This document shows, one piece after another, positions 17,742-26,693 of a DNA stretch of 64,000 nucleotides; position 1 is the first letter of the stretch, and every line of letters begins with the position of its first letter. The notes below the pieces were generated by a model. The model did no database searches, was not told the DNA's origin, and saw only the letters and a list, made by a program, of their open reading frames with translations. The stretch covers positions 124,001 to 188,000 of the forward strand of contig CAMUJF010000001.1 in NCBI GenBank assembly GCA_947089135.1. Direction: 5' to 3'. Source of the stretch: an uncultured Clostridia bacterium. GTDB lineage: Bacteria > Bacillota > Clostridia > Oscillospirales > Ruminococcaceae. Both the position numbers and the translations under genes were made by a program.

Positions 17742-19325
17742 ATGTCGGAAGAAAATCAGGTAAACACCGCTCCGGAGGAGGAGCAGACCGAGCAAACAGA
17801 ACAGGATATTCACGTCCTGAAAAAAATAAGAATAGATAAGCTTGATGAGCTTAAGGCTCAGGGCAAAGACCCATTTGAGACGACAAGGTATGACGTAAGC
17901 ATTTCCAACGCGGAAATACGGACTTCTTACGAGGAAATAGAGGCTAAGGCTAAAGCCGAAGCGGGAGACGACGAGGAAAAGCTCAAAACCGCTTTGGAGG
18001 CTTCCCGGATAAACGTTAAGATCGCGGGACGTATAATGTCCTGGCGCGATATGGGTAAGGCGAATTTTATAGACGTCCGCGACAGCAGCGACCGTATGCA
18101 GGTGTACGTCCGCATGAACGACATAGGCGCGGAGGAATTCGCCGAGTTCAAAAAGTGGGACATAGGCGATATAATCGGAGTGGAGGGCTTTGTTTTCCGT
18201 ACCCGCAAGGGAGAGATATCGGTACACGCTCAGAAAATAATACTGCTGTCCAAATCCCTGCTGCCCCTGCCCGAAAAGTGGCACGGCTTAAAGGATCAGG
18301 ATATGCGCTACCGTCAGCGTTATGTTGACCTTATCGTAAATCCCGACGTTAAGGAGACTTTCAGAAAGCGTTCCGCCGTGATAGCGTCTATCAGACGTTT
18401 CCTGGACGGAAAGGGCTTTATGGAGGTAGAGACCCCGCTGCTTGTGTCAAATGCGGGAGGAGCTGCCGCAAGACCCTTTGAAACTCACTACAACGCTCTT
18501 AACGAGGACGTAAAGCTGCGTATCTCTTTGGAGCTTTATCTGAAAAGGCTTATTGTAGGCGGTTTTGACAAGGTGTACGAAATAGGCAGGGTTTTCAGAA
18601 ACGAGGGTGTTGACACAAGGCACAACCCCGAATTTACCCTTATGGAGCTTTATCAGGCGTATACCGACTATAACGGCATGATGGATCTTACCGAGGAAAT
18701 GTTCCGCCACGTTGCAATGGAGGTATGCGGAAAAACAACGGTACCTTACGGCGAGTATGAGATAGACCTTGGAAAGCCCTTTGAGAGAATAACCATGACC
18801 GAAGCTGTAAAGAAATACAGCGGCGTTGATTTTTCGCAGATAAAGGACGATGAGGAAGCTAAAAAAATTGCCGACGAAAAGCATATTGAGTACGAAAAAA
18901 GACATAAAAAGGGAGATATATTGAATCTCTTCTTTGAAGAATTTGTTGAAGAGCACCTTGTACAGCCTACCTTTGTCACCGAGCACCCCGTTGAGATATC
19001 GCCCCTTACCAAAATGAAGCCCGGCGATCCTGAGCACGTTGAACGCTTTGAGCTGTTCATTACAGGCAGGGAGATGTGCAACGCATATTCGGAGCTTAAC
19101 GACCCCATAGATCAAAGGAAAAGATTCGAGGCACAGGAAGAATTGCTGAAGCAGGGTGACGAGGAAGCCAACCATATAGACGAGGATTTCCTCCGAGCTC
19201 TTGAAATAGGAATGCCTCCCACAGGCGGCATAGGTTACGGCATAGACAGGCTTGTAATGCTTCTGACGAACAGCGCGTCTATCAGAGACGTTCTGCTGTT
19301 CCCGACTATGAAGTCTATTGAATGA
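17742..19325 (+). CDS. lysS: lysyl-tRNA synthetase, class II
   Basis: 527 residues. An N-terminal OB-fold anticodon-binding domain (VKIAGRIMSWRDMGKANFIDVRD) is followed by the class II catalytic core with motif 1 (GFMEVETPLLV), motif 2 (FRNEGVDTRHNPEFTLMELYQAY) and motif 3 (GIGYGIDRLVMLL). It charges tRNA-Lys in the cytoplasm. ATG 17742 is chosen over a TTG six bases upstream because of spacing from AGAAAGGA. The acidic Glu/Gln-rich first 20 residues are an extension. The greA-lysS gap contains a short tandem ggctaaag-type repeat. Confidence 0.96.
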   Translation: MSEENQVNTAPEEEQTEQTEQDIHVLKKIRIDKLDELKAQGKDPFETTRYDVSISNAEIRTSYEEIEAKAKAEAGDDEEKLKTALEASRINVKIAGRIMSWRDMGKANFIDVRDSSDRMQVYVRMNDIGAEEFAEFKKWDIGDIIGVEGFVFRTRKGEISVHAQKIILLSKSLLPLPEKWHGLKDQDMRYRQRYVDLIVNPDVKETFRKRSAVIASIRRFLDGKGFMEVETPLLVSNAGGAAARPFETHYNALNEDVKLRISLELYLKRLIVGGFDKVYEIGRVFRNEGVDTRHNPEFTLMELYQAYTDYNGMMDLTEEMFRHVAMEVCGKTTVPYGEYEIDLGKPFERITMTEAVKKYSGVDFSQIKDDEEAKKIADEKHIEYEKRHKKGDILNLFFEEFVEEHLVQPTFVTEHPVEISPLTKMKPGDPEHVERFELFITGREMCNAYSELNDPIDQRKRFEAQEELLKQGDEEANHIDEDFLRALEIGMPPTGGIGYGIDRLVMLLTNSASIRDVLLFPTMKSIE

Positions 19326-19330
19326 TAAAA

Positions 19331-19374
19331 CCCCCGGCAGAAACGGAAATTTCCGCTTTGCCGGGGATTTTTTA
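19331..19374. terminator. terminator shared by lysS and the CheX-like gene
   Basis: ccccggca / tgccgggg stem with an inner cggaaa/tttccg stem, then TTTTTTA. It lies between convergent genes. Confidence 0.85.
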
Positions 19375-19406
19375 TTGTCTTTTTAATACTGACAAAACAG
19401 CCGAAT

Positions 19407-20285
19407 TTACATAGCAATAATAAAATTAACCGTTCCGAAAGAAAAGCAGACCGGAATCACGCAGGCGTTGGAAAGCTCGCTCATATCGAACCGCTCGTAA
19501 AACCTCTGGGATTCAAGGTTCAGCCTGAGTCCCTCCTCGTTCGCAACAGTTCCCGCAAAAATGCCGTTGTGAAGATTGATAAAGTTGCTTATGCAGGCGT
19601 GGGTATAGTCGTCCTCGGCGGTGAGGCGCTCGTTGGTAAAGCGGGAGGCAAACTCTATCATGGAGGAAGCGTCCGCGTCGATGACAGTCAGCGCATGAAT
19701 CCCGCCGTCTATTCTCTGGGCTGAGCACGCTGAAAGAGCTCCCATAATAGCATGGGCGTCCATGGGAGTAAAGTCGCTGCCGATAAAGCGGATAAGGTTT
19801 TTGAAAAGAAGCGAAACATATCCCGTCATATAGCCCGAACCGTTTATTGAATTGAAGTTGTAGAAATTCCTTACAAGCCTTTGGGCGGAGGCGTCGTTTT
19901 CGCTGATGAAATCCGCGTCGGATATGCTGTTTTCGGTTTTATATAAATTGAGCGCCTGCTCGAACTGAGAGGTGGTCATATAGCCGCTGTTCACAAGAGC
20001 CTGACCAAGAATAATATGTCCTGCGGGCTGAGATTTAAGCAGTTTTTCAACGTCGGCTCTGGAAATATAGCCCATATCCACCATAACGTCGCCTATTCTT
20101 TTATCCGCTTTTTGCTGCTCGTGGTGAGCCTTTTCCACCTGAACGGCAGTCATGAGTCCCGCGTTGATGGCAAGCATACCGATCTGTGGGCGGGTGTCCT
20201 TCATCGTTAGGAGCACTTCCGAAAGGTGTTCCGGAGAGACAAGCTGCTGCTGAAGAAGGTAGTTTCCGAAAAACTGCGTAAACAT
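19407..20285 (-). CDS. MshEN-like and CheX-like two-domain protein
   Basis: 292 residues. The first about 125 residues repeat a GspE/MshE N-terminal-like motif twice (GNYLLQQQLVSPEHLSEVLL and LGQALVNSGYMTTSQFEQAL), a fold that in other proteins binds c-di-GMP. The C-terminal half resembles the CheX phosphatase fold, with ACISNFINLHNGIFAG matching the family helix that carries the catalytic Glu/Asn pair. No chemotaxis genes are nearby; the divergent neighbour is an Hpt protein, so a phosphorelay role is plausible but inferred. GAGAGGAG precedes the ATG. Confidence 0.7.
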   Translation of the reverse strand: MFTQFFGNYLLQQQLVSPEHLSEVLLTMKDTRPQIGMLAINAGLMTAVQVEKAHHEQQKADKRIGDVMVDMGYISRADVEKLLKSQPAGHIILGQALVNSGYMTTSQFEQALNLYKTENSISDADFISENDASAQRLVRNFYNFNSINGSGYMTGYVSLLFKNLIRFIGSDFTPMDAHAIMGALSACSAQRIDGGIHALTVIDADASSMIEFASRFTNERLTAEDDYTHACISNFINLHNGIFAGTVANEEGLRLNLESQRFYERFDMSELSNACVIPVCFSFGTVNFIIAM

Positions 20286-20309
20286 TGCAAAAGCTCCTCT
20301 CTTATCCTC

Positions 20310-20321
20310 GAAAACGTTTTC
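20310..20321. promoter_or_regulatory. perfect palindromic operator GAAAACGTTTTC
   Basis: A 12-base palindrome between the promoter and start codon of the CheX-like gene, with the CG-centred form of LacI/CcpA operators. A matching gaaaacgttt occurs at 13277. Confidence 0.5.
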
Positions 20322-20352
20322 TATTCTATAAATTCACATTATTACAGATAAT

Positions 20353-20381
20353 ATTATACAATAATTATAAGTGTATTTCAA
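20353..20381 (-). promoter_or_regulatory. sigma-A promoter of the CheX-like gene
   Basis: Minus strand: TTGAAA (20381-20376), 17-base spacer, TATAAT (20358-20353). Confidence 0.7.
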
Positions 20382-20544
20382 TACATTTTTGAAATATTTT
20401 TAACACATTTTTAACAAGATTTTTTGTGCATTTTGCTGATTGTTTTTGCTGCGAATATTTACGGATGTGGCCGATCCCTTTGTACAAAAGGATTTAAGCC
20501 GAATCTGCGCGTGCTTGCGAAAAAATCCGCAGACTTTTCCGGAC

Positions 20545-20572
20545 TTGACATTTTAAAAAAATTCTGTATAAT
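20545..20572 (+). promoter_or_regulatory. sigma-A promoter of the Hpt gene
   Basis: TTGACA (20545-20550), 16-base spacer, TATAAT (20567-20572), about 110 bases before the start codon. No structure was recognised in the leader. Confidence 0.7.
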
Positions 20573-20682
20573 TTATTATATATTAATATTTGTTTCCGCT
20601 TTGCATTTGCAATTTGCGCGGACAAATCGCTTTCGGCAAATTTCCCGCACTATACAATACTGTTCAGAGAGGAGTACCGGTT

Positions 20683-21048
20683 ATGGAACAACTGCGCGAA
20701 AAATTATTGGACGAACTGAAAAACGCCGGCGTTGACGTTGACGGGACAGTTTCCCGTTTTATGGACAACTCGGAAATTTACATCAAGTTTTTGAAAAGGT
20801 TTCCCGACGAAGACAGGTTCACGCCGGTAAGGGAAGCTATCGCGGAAAAAGACTTTGACAAGCTCAACCAGACCGCCCACAAGCTTAAAGGTGTCTCCGC
20901 CAATCTGGGAATGACCGCGCTTTCCGAGGCGGCGCATAAGATCGAGCTAAAAGCAAAGGAAAGCTCCCTCGACGGAGTTGACGGCGATATGGAGAACGTC
21001 GAAAAACTATATAACGAGGTCTGCCGCATTATCAAAGAAAATACATAA
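20683..21048 (+). CDS. Hpt (histidine phosphotransfer) domain protein
   Basis: 121 residues, a single four-helix Hpt domain. The phosphorylatable His66 lies in LNQTAHKLKGVSANLGM, the standard HxLKG motif. Such proteins shuttle phosphate between hybrid kinases and response regulators. The start ATG 20683 follows GAGAGGAG by 9 bases; the longer reading crosses the promoter and is rejected. No kinase or receiver gene is adjacent. The divergent CheX-like gene suggests the two may act on the same phosphorelay (inference). Confidence 0.85.
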   Translation: MEQLREKLLDELKNAGVDVDGTVSRFMDNSEIYIKFLKRFPDEDRFTPVREAIAEKDFDKLNQTAHKLKGVSANLGMTALSEAAHKIELKAKESSLDGVDGDMENVEKLYNEVCRIIKENT

Positions 21049-21284
21049 AGGCCTGAACTTTTACGCTTGCCGCCGTTTGCGGAATGAAACCGCACTGTTC
21101 TTTTACGGCAAATGGCAGCTGCAGTTTGCAGCTTGCAGTTCAGGGATAGCGATTATAACCAGCGTGGACTTTCCGCAGTCCGCGCTGTTGTTTTGATGCT
21201 TTGTCCATGCTGCTGTACTGCCGTACTGCTTAACGGAACTTATTTCCCCAAAACCGAAACCGTACATCAAAAATCCGAAAATTA

Positions 21285-21313
21285 TCGACAAATCAAATTT
21301 AATATGGTATAAT
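21285..21313 (+). promoter_or_regulatory. sigma-A-type promoter of the GH16 operon
   Basis: TCGACA (21285-21290), 17-base spacer, TATAAT (21308-21313), 47 bases before the start at 21361. Confidence 0.6.
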
Positions 21314-21360
21314 TCATTTATGATCGCATTCTCTGCATATGTGCATACGGAGGTATTGTT

Positions 21361-22470
21361 ATGAAATTTAAAAGATTTTTTTCGGCCGCAGCCGCTTTGA
21401 CAGCCTGCATTCTTCTGCTCGCAGCGGATATATCCGCGGCCAACAGGAAAACAGAAAAGAAAAGCATACGTCTTGACATTGCCCAAGCCGAAATAACCGA
21501 GGGAGACGCTATTACTCTGAAGCCGTCGGTAACCGGATACAAAAAGTGCACAATAAGCTGGTCGTCCTCCGACAAAACCGTCGCGTCGGTAAAAAAGGGC
21601 GGGATAGTTACCGCGCTTAAAGCGGGTACTGCGGATATCTCCGTCAAGATAAAGGGGACAAATCTGAAAGCTGTGTGCAGGGTGACGGTAACGGCAAAGG
21701 AGCAGAAACCGTCCGAACAGACCGATCCGAACGATCACAGTACAGTAGTTGTCGACGGAAAAACTTTTGTACTTACCTTTGAGGACGATTTTAACGGCGA
21801 TACCCTTGACGATACCAAATGGGAAAAAGGTCCCGAACAGAAAAGACAGGATCTGAACAACTACTGGGACAACAGTATGTCCTACCTCGACGGAGAGGGG
21901 AATCTTATTATCGGAATGTCCTACGACAAGGAAAACGACCGCTTTCTGAGCGGAGCGGTAAGAAGCCGCGGCAAGTTCGAGCAGGCTTACGGATACTTTG
22001 AGATACGCTGTACTGTAAACAATGTTCCGGGGTACTGGACTGCTTTCTGGTTAATGGGAGACAGTGTGACAGACGAGACAAACGGCGGCAGGAACGGTAC
22101 GGAGATAGATATTATGGAAACGCCGTACTATAATACAAAGCAAGTACAGAACACCCTGAACTGGGACGGCTACGGCTACCGTCACAAGTCTTCGGGAAAC
22201 GTTTCGGACATTGACGTTTACGACGGTGAGTACCACACCTTTTCCCTGCTGTGGACAAAGGAAGAGTACGTTTTCTATGTGGACGGAAAGGAATCCTGGC
22301 GCACCGACGCGGCTAAAGCTCTCGGCACCTGCGAGGTTCCCCTGTTTTTAAAAATATCCTCCGAGACAGGTTCATGGACAGGTATTCCCGACCCCGAAAA
22401 GCTTCCCGACTATATGAAGGTCGACTATGTAAGAGTCTACAAAGAAACCGAAGGGGGCGCTCTGAAATAA
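21361..22470 (+). CDS. GH16 endo-beta-glucanase with BIG2 domain
   Basis: 369-residue secreted glycoside hydrolase. The signal peptide spans residues 1-26. A bacterial Ig-like (BIG2) domain at about 33-112 (ITLKPSVTGYKKCTISWSSSDKTVASV) is followed by a GH16 catalytic domain at about 135-365. The catalytic motif EIDIME occupies residues 248-253 (nucleophile Glu248, acid/base Glu253), as in lichenases and laminarinases. Likely action is on mixed-linkage or beta-1,3-glucan outside the cell; the exact specificity is not fixed by sequence. AGGTATTGTT precedes the ATG. Its stop codon overlaps the presumed start of sbcD. Confidence 0.9.
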   Translation: MKFKRFFSAAAALTACILLLAADISAANRKTEKKSIRLDIAQAEITEGDAITLKPSVTGYKKCTISWSSSDKTVASVKKGGIVTALKAGTADISVKIKGTNLKAVCRVTVTAKEQKPSEQTDPNDHSTVVVDGKTFVLTFEDDFNGDTLDDTKWEKGPEQKRQDLNNYWDNSMSYLDGEGNLIIGMSYDKENDRFLSGAVRSRGKFEQAYGYFEIRCTVNNVPGYWTAFWLMGDSVTDETNGGRNGTEIDIMETPYYNTKQVQNTLNWDGYGYRHKSSGNVSDIDVYDGEYHTFSLLWTKEEYVFYVDGKESWRTDAAKALGTCEVPLFLKISSETGSWTGIPDPEKLPDYMKVDYVRVYKETEGGALK

Positions 22471-23609
22471 AGATACTTCACACCTCCGATCTGCATTTAG
22501 GCATATCCCTTTGCGGAGTGCCTCTTCTTCCCTATCAGCGGGAGCTGTGCGATTCTCTCTGCGAACTTGCGGAGCGGGAGTATGCTGACGCGGTGATAAT
22601 CGCGGGAGATATTTTCGACACCTCCGTAGCCTCCGCTGAAGCTGTAAGGCTTTGGAGCGGATTTGCCACTAAGCTTTGTCTTGAAAAAAAGATACCCCTG
22701 ATAGTCTGCGCGGGAAATCACGACGGCGCAGCGCGGCTTTCCTCCTGCTCGGAGCTGCTTAAAGCTTCAGGCCTTTACATATCCGGTTCTCTTGAGGACG
22801 CATTTACCCCCGTAAGAATAGGAAACGCCGCAATCTATTCCCTCCCCTACTTCAACCCTGCCGACGCGGCGGCAGTCCTTGAGTGCGGATCTGACGCTGT
22901 TTCCGCTATGAAAGCCGCGGTCTCGGAGATGCTCTCAAAGGCGGACAGATCGTCGCCGATATGCAATATTCTTGCCGCTCACTGCTTTGCAGCCGGAGGA
23001 ACGGCTTCGGAAAGCGACATATCCGCAAGAGCCGCCGAATCTGTGGGAGGAGCGGACAAGATCCCCGCAGACGTTTTTAACGGCTTTGACTATGTGGCTC
23101 TGGGACATCTCCACAAGGCGCAGACCCTATCAAAGGACGGCGCTGAAACGGTGATACGCTACAGCGGCGCTCCCCTGCCCTATTCATTCGGCGAAGCAAA
23201 GCACAAAAAGACCGTTACCCTGTACGATACCGATACCCGTTCGGCAGAGGCTATAGAAATCCCCCAGCCCTATATCCTGAGAACTTTGGAGGATACATAT
23301 GAAAATATTCTTGCTTATGCGGAGTCGGACAAGAACCGTGATGATTACATGAAAATAACCGTTACCGACAAATTTGCCGGAGACGGCGCGTTTATACGGC
23401 TCAAGGAGCTGTACCCGAAGCTTTTGCAGTTTTCGGGTATGCGCTCAGAGACTTCGGGTGACTCCGAAACAACAGCCGCGGCTGCTTCTGAAATGGATAT
23501 TGTTTCTCTTGCGGTACGCTATCTTGAAGAGCGGCGGGGAACCGGAGCCGACGAGGACGAGCTTAAGTGGTTGTCCGAAGCGTTAAAGGAGCTTGAGGAG
23601 GAAACATAA
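22467..23609 (+). CDS. sbcD: nuclease SbcCD subunit D, with apparent AUA start
   Basis: About 380-residue Mre11-type nuclease, partner of SbcC. The phosphoesterase motifs are clear: TSDLHLG, IIAGDIFD, CAGNHDG, and later AAHC and GHLHK. The canonical beginning (IKILHTSDLH) has no ATG, GTG or TTG. The codon where Met is expected is ATA at 22467-22469, nine bases after AGGGGG and overlapping the TAA of the GH16 gene. The only other in-frame start is ATG 22374, which would add 31 basic residues of non-family sequence and overlap GH16 by 97 bases without a good ribosome site. sbcC lies 15 kb away on the other strand. Confidence 0.87.
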   Translation: MKILHTSDLHLGISLCGVPLLPYQRELCDSLCELAEREYADAVIIAGDIFDTSVASAEAVRLWSGFATKLCLEKKIPLIVCAGNHDGAARLSSCSELLKASGLYISGSLEDAFTPVRIGNAAIYSLPYFNPADAAAVLECGSDAVSAMKAAVSEMLSKADRSSPICNILAAHCFAAGGTASESDISARAAESVGGADKIPADVFNGFDYVALGHLHKAQTLSKDGAETVIRYSGAPLPYSFGEAKHKKTVTLYDTDTRSAEAIEIPQPYILRTLEDTYENILAYAESDKNRDDYMKITVTDKFAGDGAFIRLKELYPKLLQFSGMRSETSGDSETTAAAASEMDIVSLAVRYLEERRGTGADEDELKWLSEALKELEEET

Positions 23610-23643
23610 AAATATTGCGGCACCGTAAAAGAAAGGCGGAAAA

Positions 23644-24282
23644 ATGAATACCATGATAAAAAAATATACCGACATACTTTTGAAAGCGATACTTACGGGC
23701 ATAGCTATCGGGATAGGCGGAACGGTCTATCTGTCCTGCGAAAACAAGGCGGTCGGAGCGTTTCTGTTCGGTACGGGGCTGTTTACCATTCTCACCTTCG
23801 GGTTCATGCTTTTCACGGGAAAGGTTGGCTACGCGGTGGAAAACAAGCCCGCGTACCTTATAGACCTTGCCGTTATATGGCTGGGAAATCTCATCGGTAC
23901 GGCTGCCTGTGCAGGACTTGTCCTGCTGACAAGGATAGGCGGCGGTATTTCCGAAAAAGCGGCGGCATTGTGCGAAGTCAAGCTTTCTGACAATTTGATC
24001 AGCATATTTATTCTTGCCTTTTTCTGCGGAATGTTAATGTTTATCGCAGCGGACTGCTACAAAAACATTAAAAATCCTGCCGGACAGATGCTGGCGGTCT
24101 TCCTGCCTGTAATGACCTTTATCCTCAGCGGCTTCGAGCACTGCGTTGCAAATATGTACTACTTCACAGCGGGTGGATCATGGTCTGCAAAGGGCGCGCT
24201 CTGGATGCTTGTAATGACCCTGGGCAACGCCGCGGGAGGGATACTCATACCGCTTTTCAGAAAGGGCTTTGCAAAGGAGTAA
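23644..24282 (+). CDS. formate/nitrite transporter (FNT) family channel
   Basis: 212 residues with six predicted TM helices. Family marks are TGKVGYAVENK after the second helix and GFEHCVANMYYF in the P2-type loop, matching the FNT signature. It likely passes formate, nitrite or hydrosulfide through the membrane as the monovalent anion or acid. At 212 residues it is short but within range for compact FNT members. GAAAGGCGG precedes the ATG. It lies 34 bases after sbcD in the same direction, probably cotranscribed, without obvious functional connection. Confidence 0.85.
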   Translation: MNTMIKKYTDILLKAILTGIAIGIGGTVYLSCENKAVGAFLFGTGLFTILTFGFMLFTGKVGYAVENKPAYLIDLAVIWLGNLIGTAACAGLVLLTRIGGGISEKAAALCEVKLSDNLISIFILAFFCGMLMFIAADCYKNIKNPAGQMLAVFLPVMTFILSGFEHCVANMYYFTAGGSWSAKGALWMLVMTLGNAAGGILIPLFRKGFAKE

Positions 24283-24322
24283 TGCCGATACATAATTTTA
24301 GCGTCACAGGAGGAAAGGTAAA

Positions 24323-25135
24323 ATGAACGGTAAAAACGAGAACAGCGCAAATACCGGTATGAACGATATTGTCGAGATAAATCTGCCCGGTTACGCGGAG
24401 GAGCAGAGCGCGATACCCGACGTGGAAACGGAAGGCTCATTTTCGGAAAACAGAGAGGAGGTTTTCCTTAGAAACAGGGAGCTTGCCGCAAGGTCGGAGG
24501 AGACTTATGCTTATAGGGAAGAGTTCCCCGAAAATCCCGACGCGGAGGAAATATATCCTCAGCTGAAAGCAGTACCCGTTCCCGCAAATAAATCGGACAG
24601 CGCAAACAGCGCGTTTCCCGCGGTCAATAACGCGTCTTCCTCGGCATCCGCAGCGGAAACAGGCGTAAAAAGCTTTTTCAAACACTTTAAAGCGATACAC
24701 GCCGCAATAATCGCAATGATAGCCATAATAGCCGTTATCGTAATATCAAATACAGTCTCTTTAGGCGGGGGCGCTTCCATAAACGCCGCCGCCATAGAGA
24801 AAGCCGATCAAAAGGCAAAGGAAGTCCACACGGCGGCAAGTGTGGGATTGGTACAGCTATTAATAGACGGTATTGAGCTAAACGGCGATAAGTTTGAAAA
24901 CAGCGGTACGGTTTTCTCTTTCGGTGACAACGATGTGAACGCCGCCGAGTATCTGGGAAACAATTTTACAGGCTATGTTTACGGCAGATACAATGCGGAA
25001 AATGGAGGTGTAGAATACTCACTGTGGTCGGCGGAGCCTATCCCAGAGGAGTACAGAAGGCTGCTTACCGACAGCGAGCAGGAGGCTCTTTCCAAAGAAG
25101 GTATAATAATAGGCTGCTTTCCTGCCATGGAGTAG
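24323..25135 (+). CDS. single-pass membrane protein with acidic N-terminus, unknown
   Basis: 270 residues, family not recognised. Residues 1-115 are acidic, low-complexity and probably cytoplasmic and disordered. A TM helix at about 126-146 (AAIIAMIAIIAVIVIS) follows a Lys/His patch. The outer C-terminal domain of about 120 residues contains LIDGIELNGDKFENSGTVFSF and GYVYGRYNAENGGVEYSLWS, resembling pilin-like small beta domains only in outline. AGGAGGAAAGG precedes the ATG. It is last in the GH16-sbcD-FNT run and ends at a strong terminator. Confidence 0.7.
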   Translation: MNGKNENSANTGMNDIVEINLPGYAEEQSAIPDVETEGSFSENREEVFLRNRELAARSEETYAYREEFPENPDAEEIYPQLKAVPVPANKSDSANSAFPAVNNASSSASAAETGVKSFFKHFKAIHAAIIAMIAIIAVIVISNTVSLGGGASINAAAIEKADQKAKEVHTAASVGLVQLLIDGIELNGDKFENSGTVFSFGDNDVNAAEYLGNNFTGYVYGRYNAENGGVEYSLWSAEPIPEEYRRLLTDSEQEALSKEGIIIGCFPAME

Positions 25136-25149
25136 CGGGCAAATAAATA

Positions 25150-25178
25150 AAACGGAGCAGTCCTGAACTGCTCCGTTT
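25150..25178. terminator. bidirectional intrinsic terminator
   Basis: aaacggagcag (25150-25160) / ctgctccgttt (25168-25178), loop tcctgaa, T runs on both sides. It lies between convergent genes. Confidence 0.85.
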
Positions 25179-25187
25179 GTTTTGTAT

Positions 25188-26177
25188 TTACTTGCCCTGC
25201 GGTTTCTGCGGCTGGCTCGGCTGAGCGTTGTTTGCCGCAACCTCTTTAATGGAAGTAACAAGTCCCGCAAGTCCCTGTATTTCCGAGGGAATAATGATTT
25301 TTGTGGCTCTTCCGTCAGCTGCCTTTGCAAATGCTTCAAGACTCTTGAGAGCGATAACGTTGTCATGGGGATCGGACTGGTTCAGCTTGACAAGGCTTTC
25401 CGCAAGAGCGTTCTGAACAAGCTGAATGGACTCCGCTTCACCCTGCGCTTCAAGTATTTTCTGCTGCCTTACGGCATCGGCGCGGAGTATCATTGCCTGC
25501 TTTTCAGCTTCGGCGCGGAGAATTTCCGCTTCCTTGTCGGCTTCGGCGCGGAGTATCTTGGACTCCTTTTCACCCTCTGCCACAAGTACCTGGGACTTCT
25601 TTTCGCCCTCCGCCTGGAGTATCTTCTCACGTCTTTCGCGCTCGGCTTTCATCTGACGTTCCATGGAGTCCTGGATCTCTCTGGGAGGGATAATATTTTT
25701 CAGTTCAACACGGTTTACCTTGATTCCCCATGGGTCTGTAGCCTCGTCGAGGATAGCGGTAATTTTTGCGTTGATAACGTCTCTCGAAGTAAGAGTAGCG
25801 TCCAGTTCAAGCTCGCCTATGATGTTACGGAGAGTTGTGGCAGTAAGGTTCTCTATCGCCGCAAGGGGACGCTCAACGCCGTAGGTATAAAGCTTTGAAT
25901 CGGTAATGCGGTAGAACACAACGGTGTCTATCTGCATGGTAACGTTGTCCTTGGTAATAACGGGCTGAGGTTTGAAGTCCGCAACCTGTTCCTTTACGGA
26001 AACTCTTTTTGCCACCTTTTCGATAAAGGGTACGACATAGTGAGGTCCTGCGTGGAGAGAGCGTGAATAGGTACCTAACTTTTCAATAACGTATTCGTTA
26101 GCCTGGGGTACAAACTTGATACCCGAAATAAGAATAATGATGACCAGAATAATAAGACCGATAAAAATATACTGCAT
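25188..26177 (-). CDS. SPFH/band 7 (stomatin/QmcA-like) membrane protein
   Basis: 329 residues. An N-terminal TM helix (residues 2-22, FIGLIILVIIILISGI) is followed by an SPFH domain (NEYVIEKLGTYSRSLHAGPHYVVPFIEKVAKRV) and a long charged coiled coil of Glu/Ala-rich repeats (EGEKKSQVLVAEGEKESKIL style). The tail is Gln/Pro-rich. Such proteins form large ring oligomers on the cytoplasmic membrane and organise microdomains. The upstream neighbour, 20 bases away, is an NfeD protein, the standard partner of SPFH proteins. Confidence 0.92.
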   Translation of the reverse strand: MQYIFIGLIILVIIILISGIKFVPQANEYVIEKLGTYSRSLHAGPHYVVPFIEKVAKRVSVKEQVADFKPQPVITKDNVTMQIDTVVFYRITDSKLYTYGVERPLAAIENLTATTLRNIIGELELDATLTSRDVINAKITAILDEATDPWGIKVNRVELKNIIPPREIQDSMERQMKAERERREKILQAEGEKKSQVLVAEGEKESKILRAEADKEAEILRAEAEKQAMILRADAVRQQKILEAQGEAESIQLVQNALAESLVKLNQSDPHDNVIALKSLEAFAKAADGRATKIIIPSEIQGLAGLVTSIKEVAANNAQPSQPQKPQGK

Positions 26178-26197
26178 AATAACGTCAACCTTTCAAA

Positions 26198-26653
26198 TTA
26201 ATTTTTGGGAATTTTTGTATCGCTTTCGCCGTCCTTTATGATAACCGCAAGCTTGGCGGAACGAACCTCTGTTACAGTCACGACCGCTTCTTCGGGAATC
26301 TTCGTTCCGTCGGCGGAAACAGCCGCCCAGTTAACGCCTCCGAGGCGGACTCTGCCTTTGCCTGTTTCGTTGTCTATGGCTTCGGTAACGACTGCGGTCT
26401 TTCCCACTTCAAGCTCGGAGTTGGTGGGAATGAACTTGTGGGGGAAAAGCTTTTTCAGCAGCGGACGTGTAAACGCCAGTAGTATTCCCGAAATAAGGGT
26501 AAATACAATAAGCTGGAGAGTAAGATCTCCGCCCAGCGAAGCGGTTATGAGCGCACCCAGCGCACCCGCCGCGAACCATATGGAAACAAGCGCAAAGGTT
26601 GCGGCTTCCGCCAGAAGCGCGGCTATGATAAATATGATCCAGAAAATTATCAT
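26198..26653 (-). CDS. NfeD-like membrane protein
   Basis: 151 residues. Two to three TM helices in the first 80 residues (IIFWIIFIIAALLAEAATFALVSIWFAAGALGAL and a second hairpin) are followed by a C-terminal NfeD OB-fold domain (GKTAVVTEAIDNETGKGRVRLGGVNWAAVSADG). NfeD proteins act with SPFH proteins in membrane quality control. AAAGGAGATTCC precedes the ATG. It is the first gene of a two-gene operon with the SPFH protein. Confidence 0.92.
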   Translation of the reverse strand: MIIFWIIFIIAALLAEAATFALVSIWFAAGALGALITASLGGDLTLQLIVFTLISGILLAFTRPLLKKLFPHKFIPTNSELEVGKTAVVTEAIDNETGKGRVRLGGVNWAAVSADGTKIPEEAVVTVTEVRSAKLAVIIKDGESDTKIPKN

Positions 26654-26693
26654 ACCGGAATCTCCTTTCCGTAAAATTTTGCTTTTGGATTTT

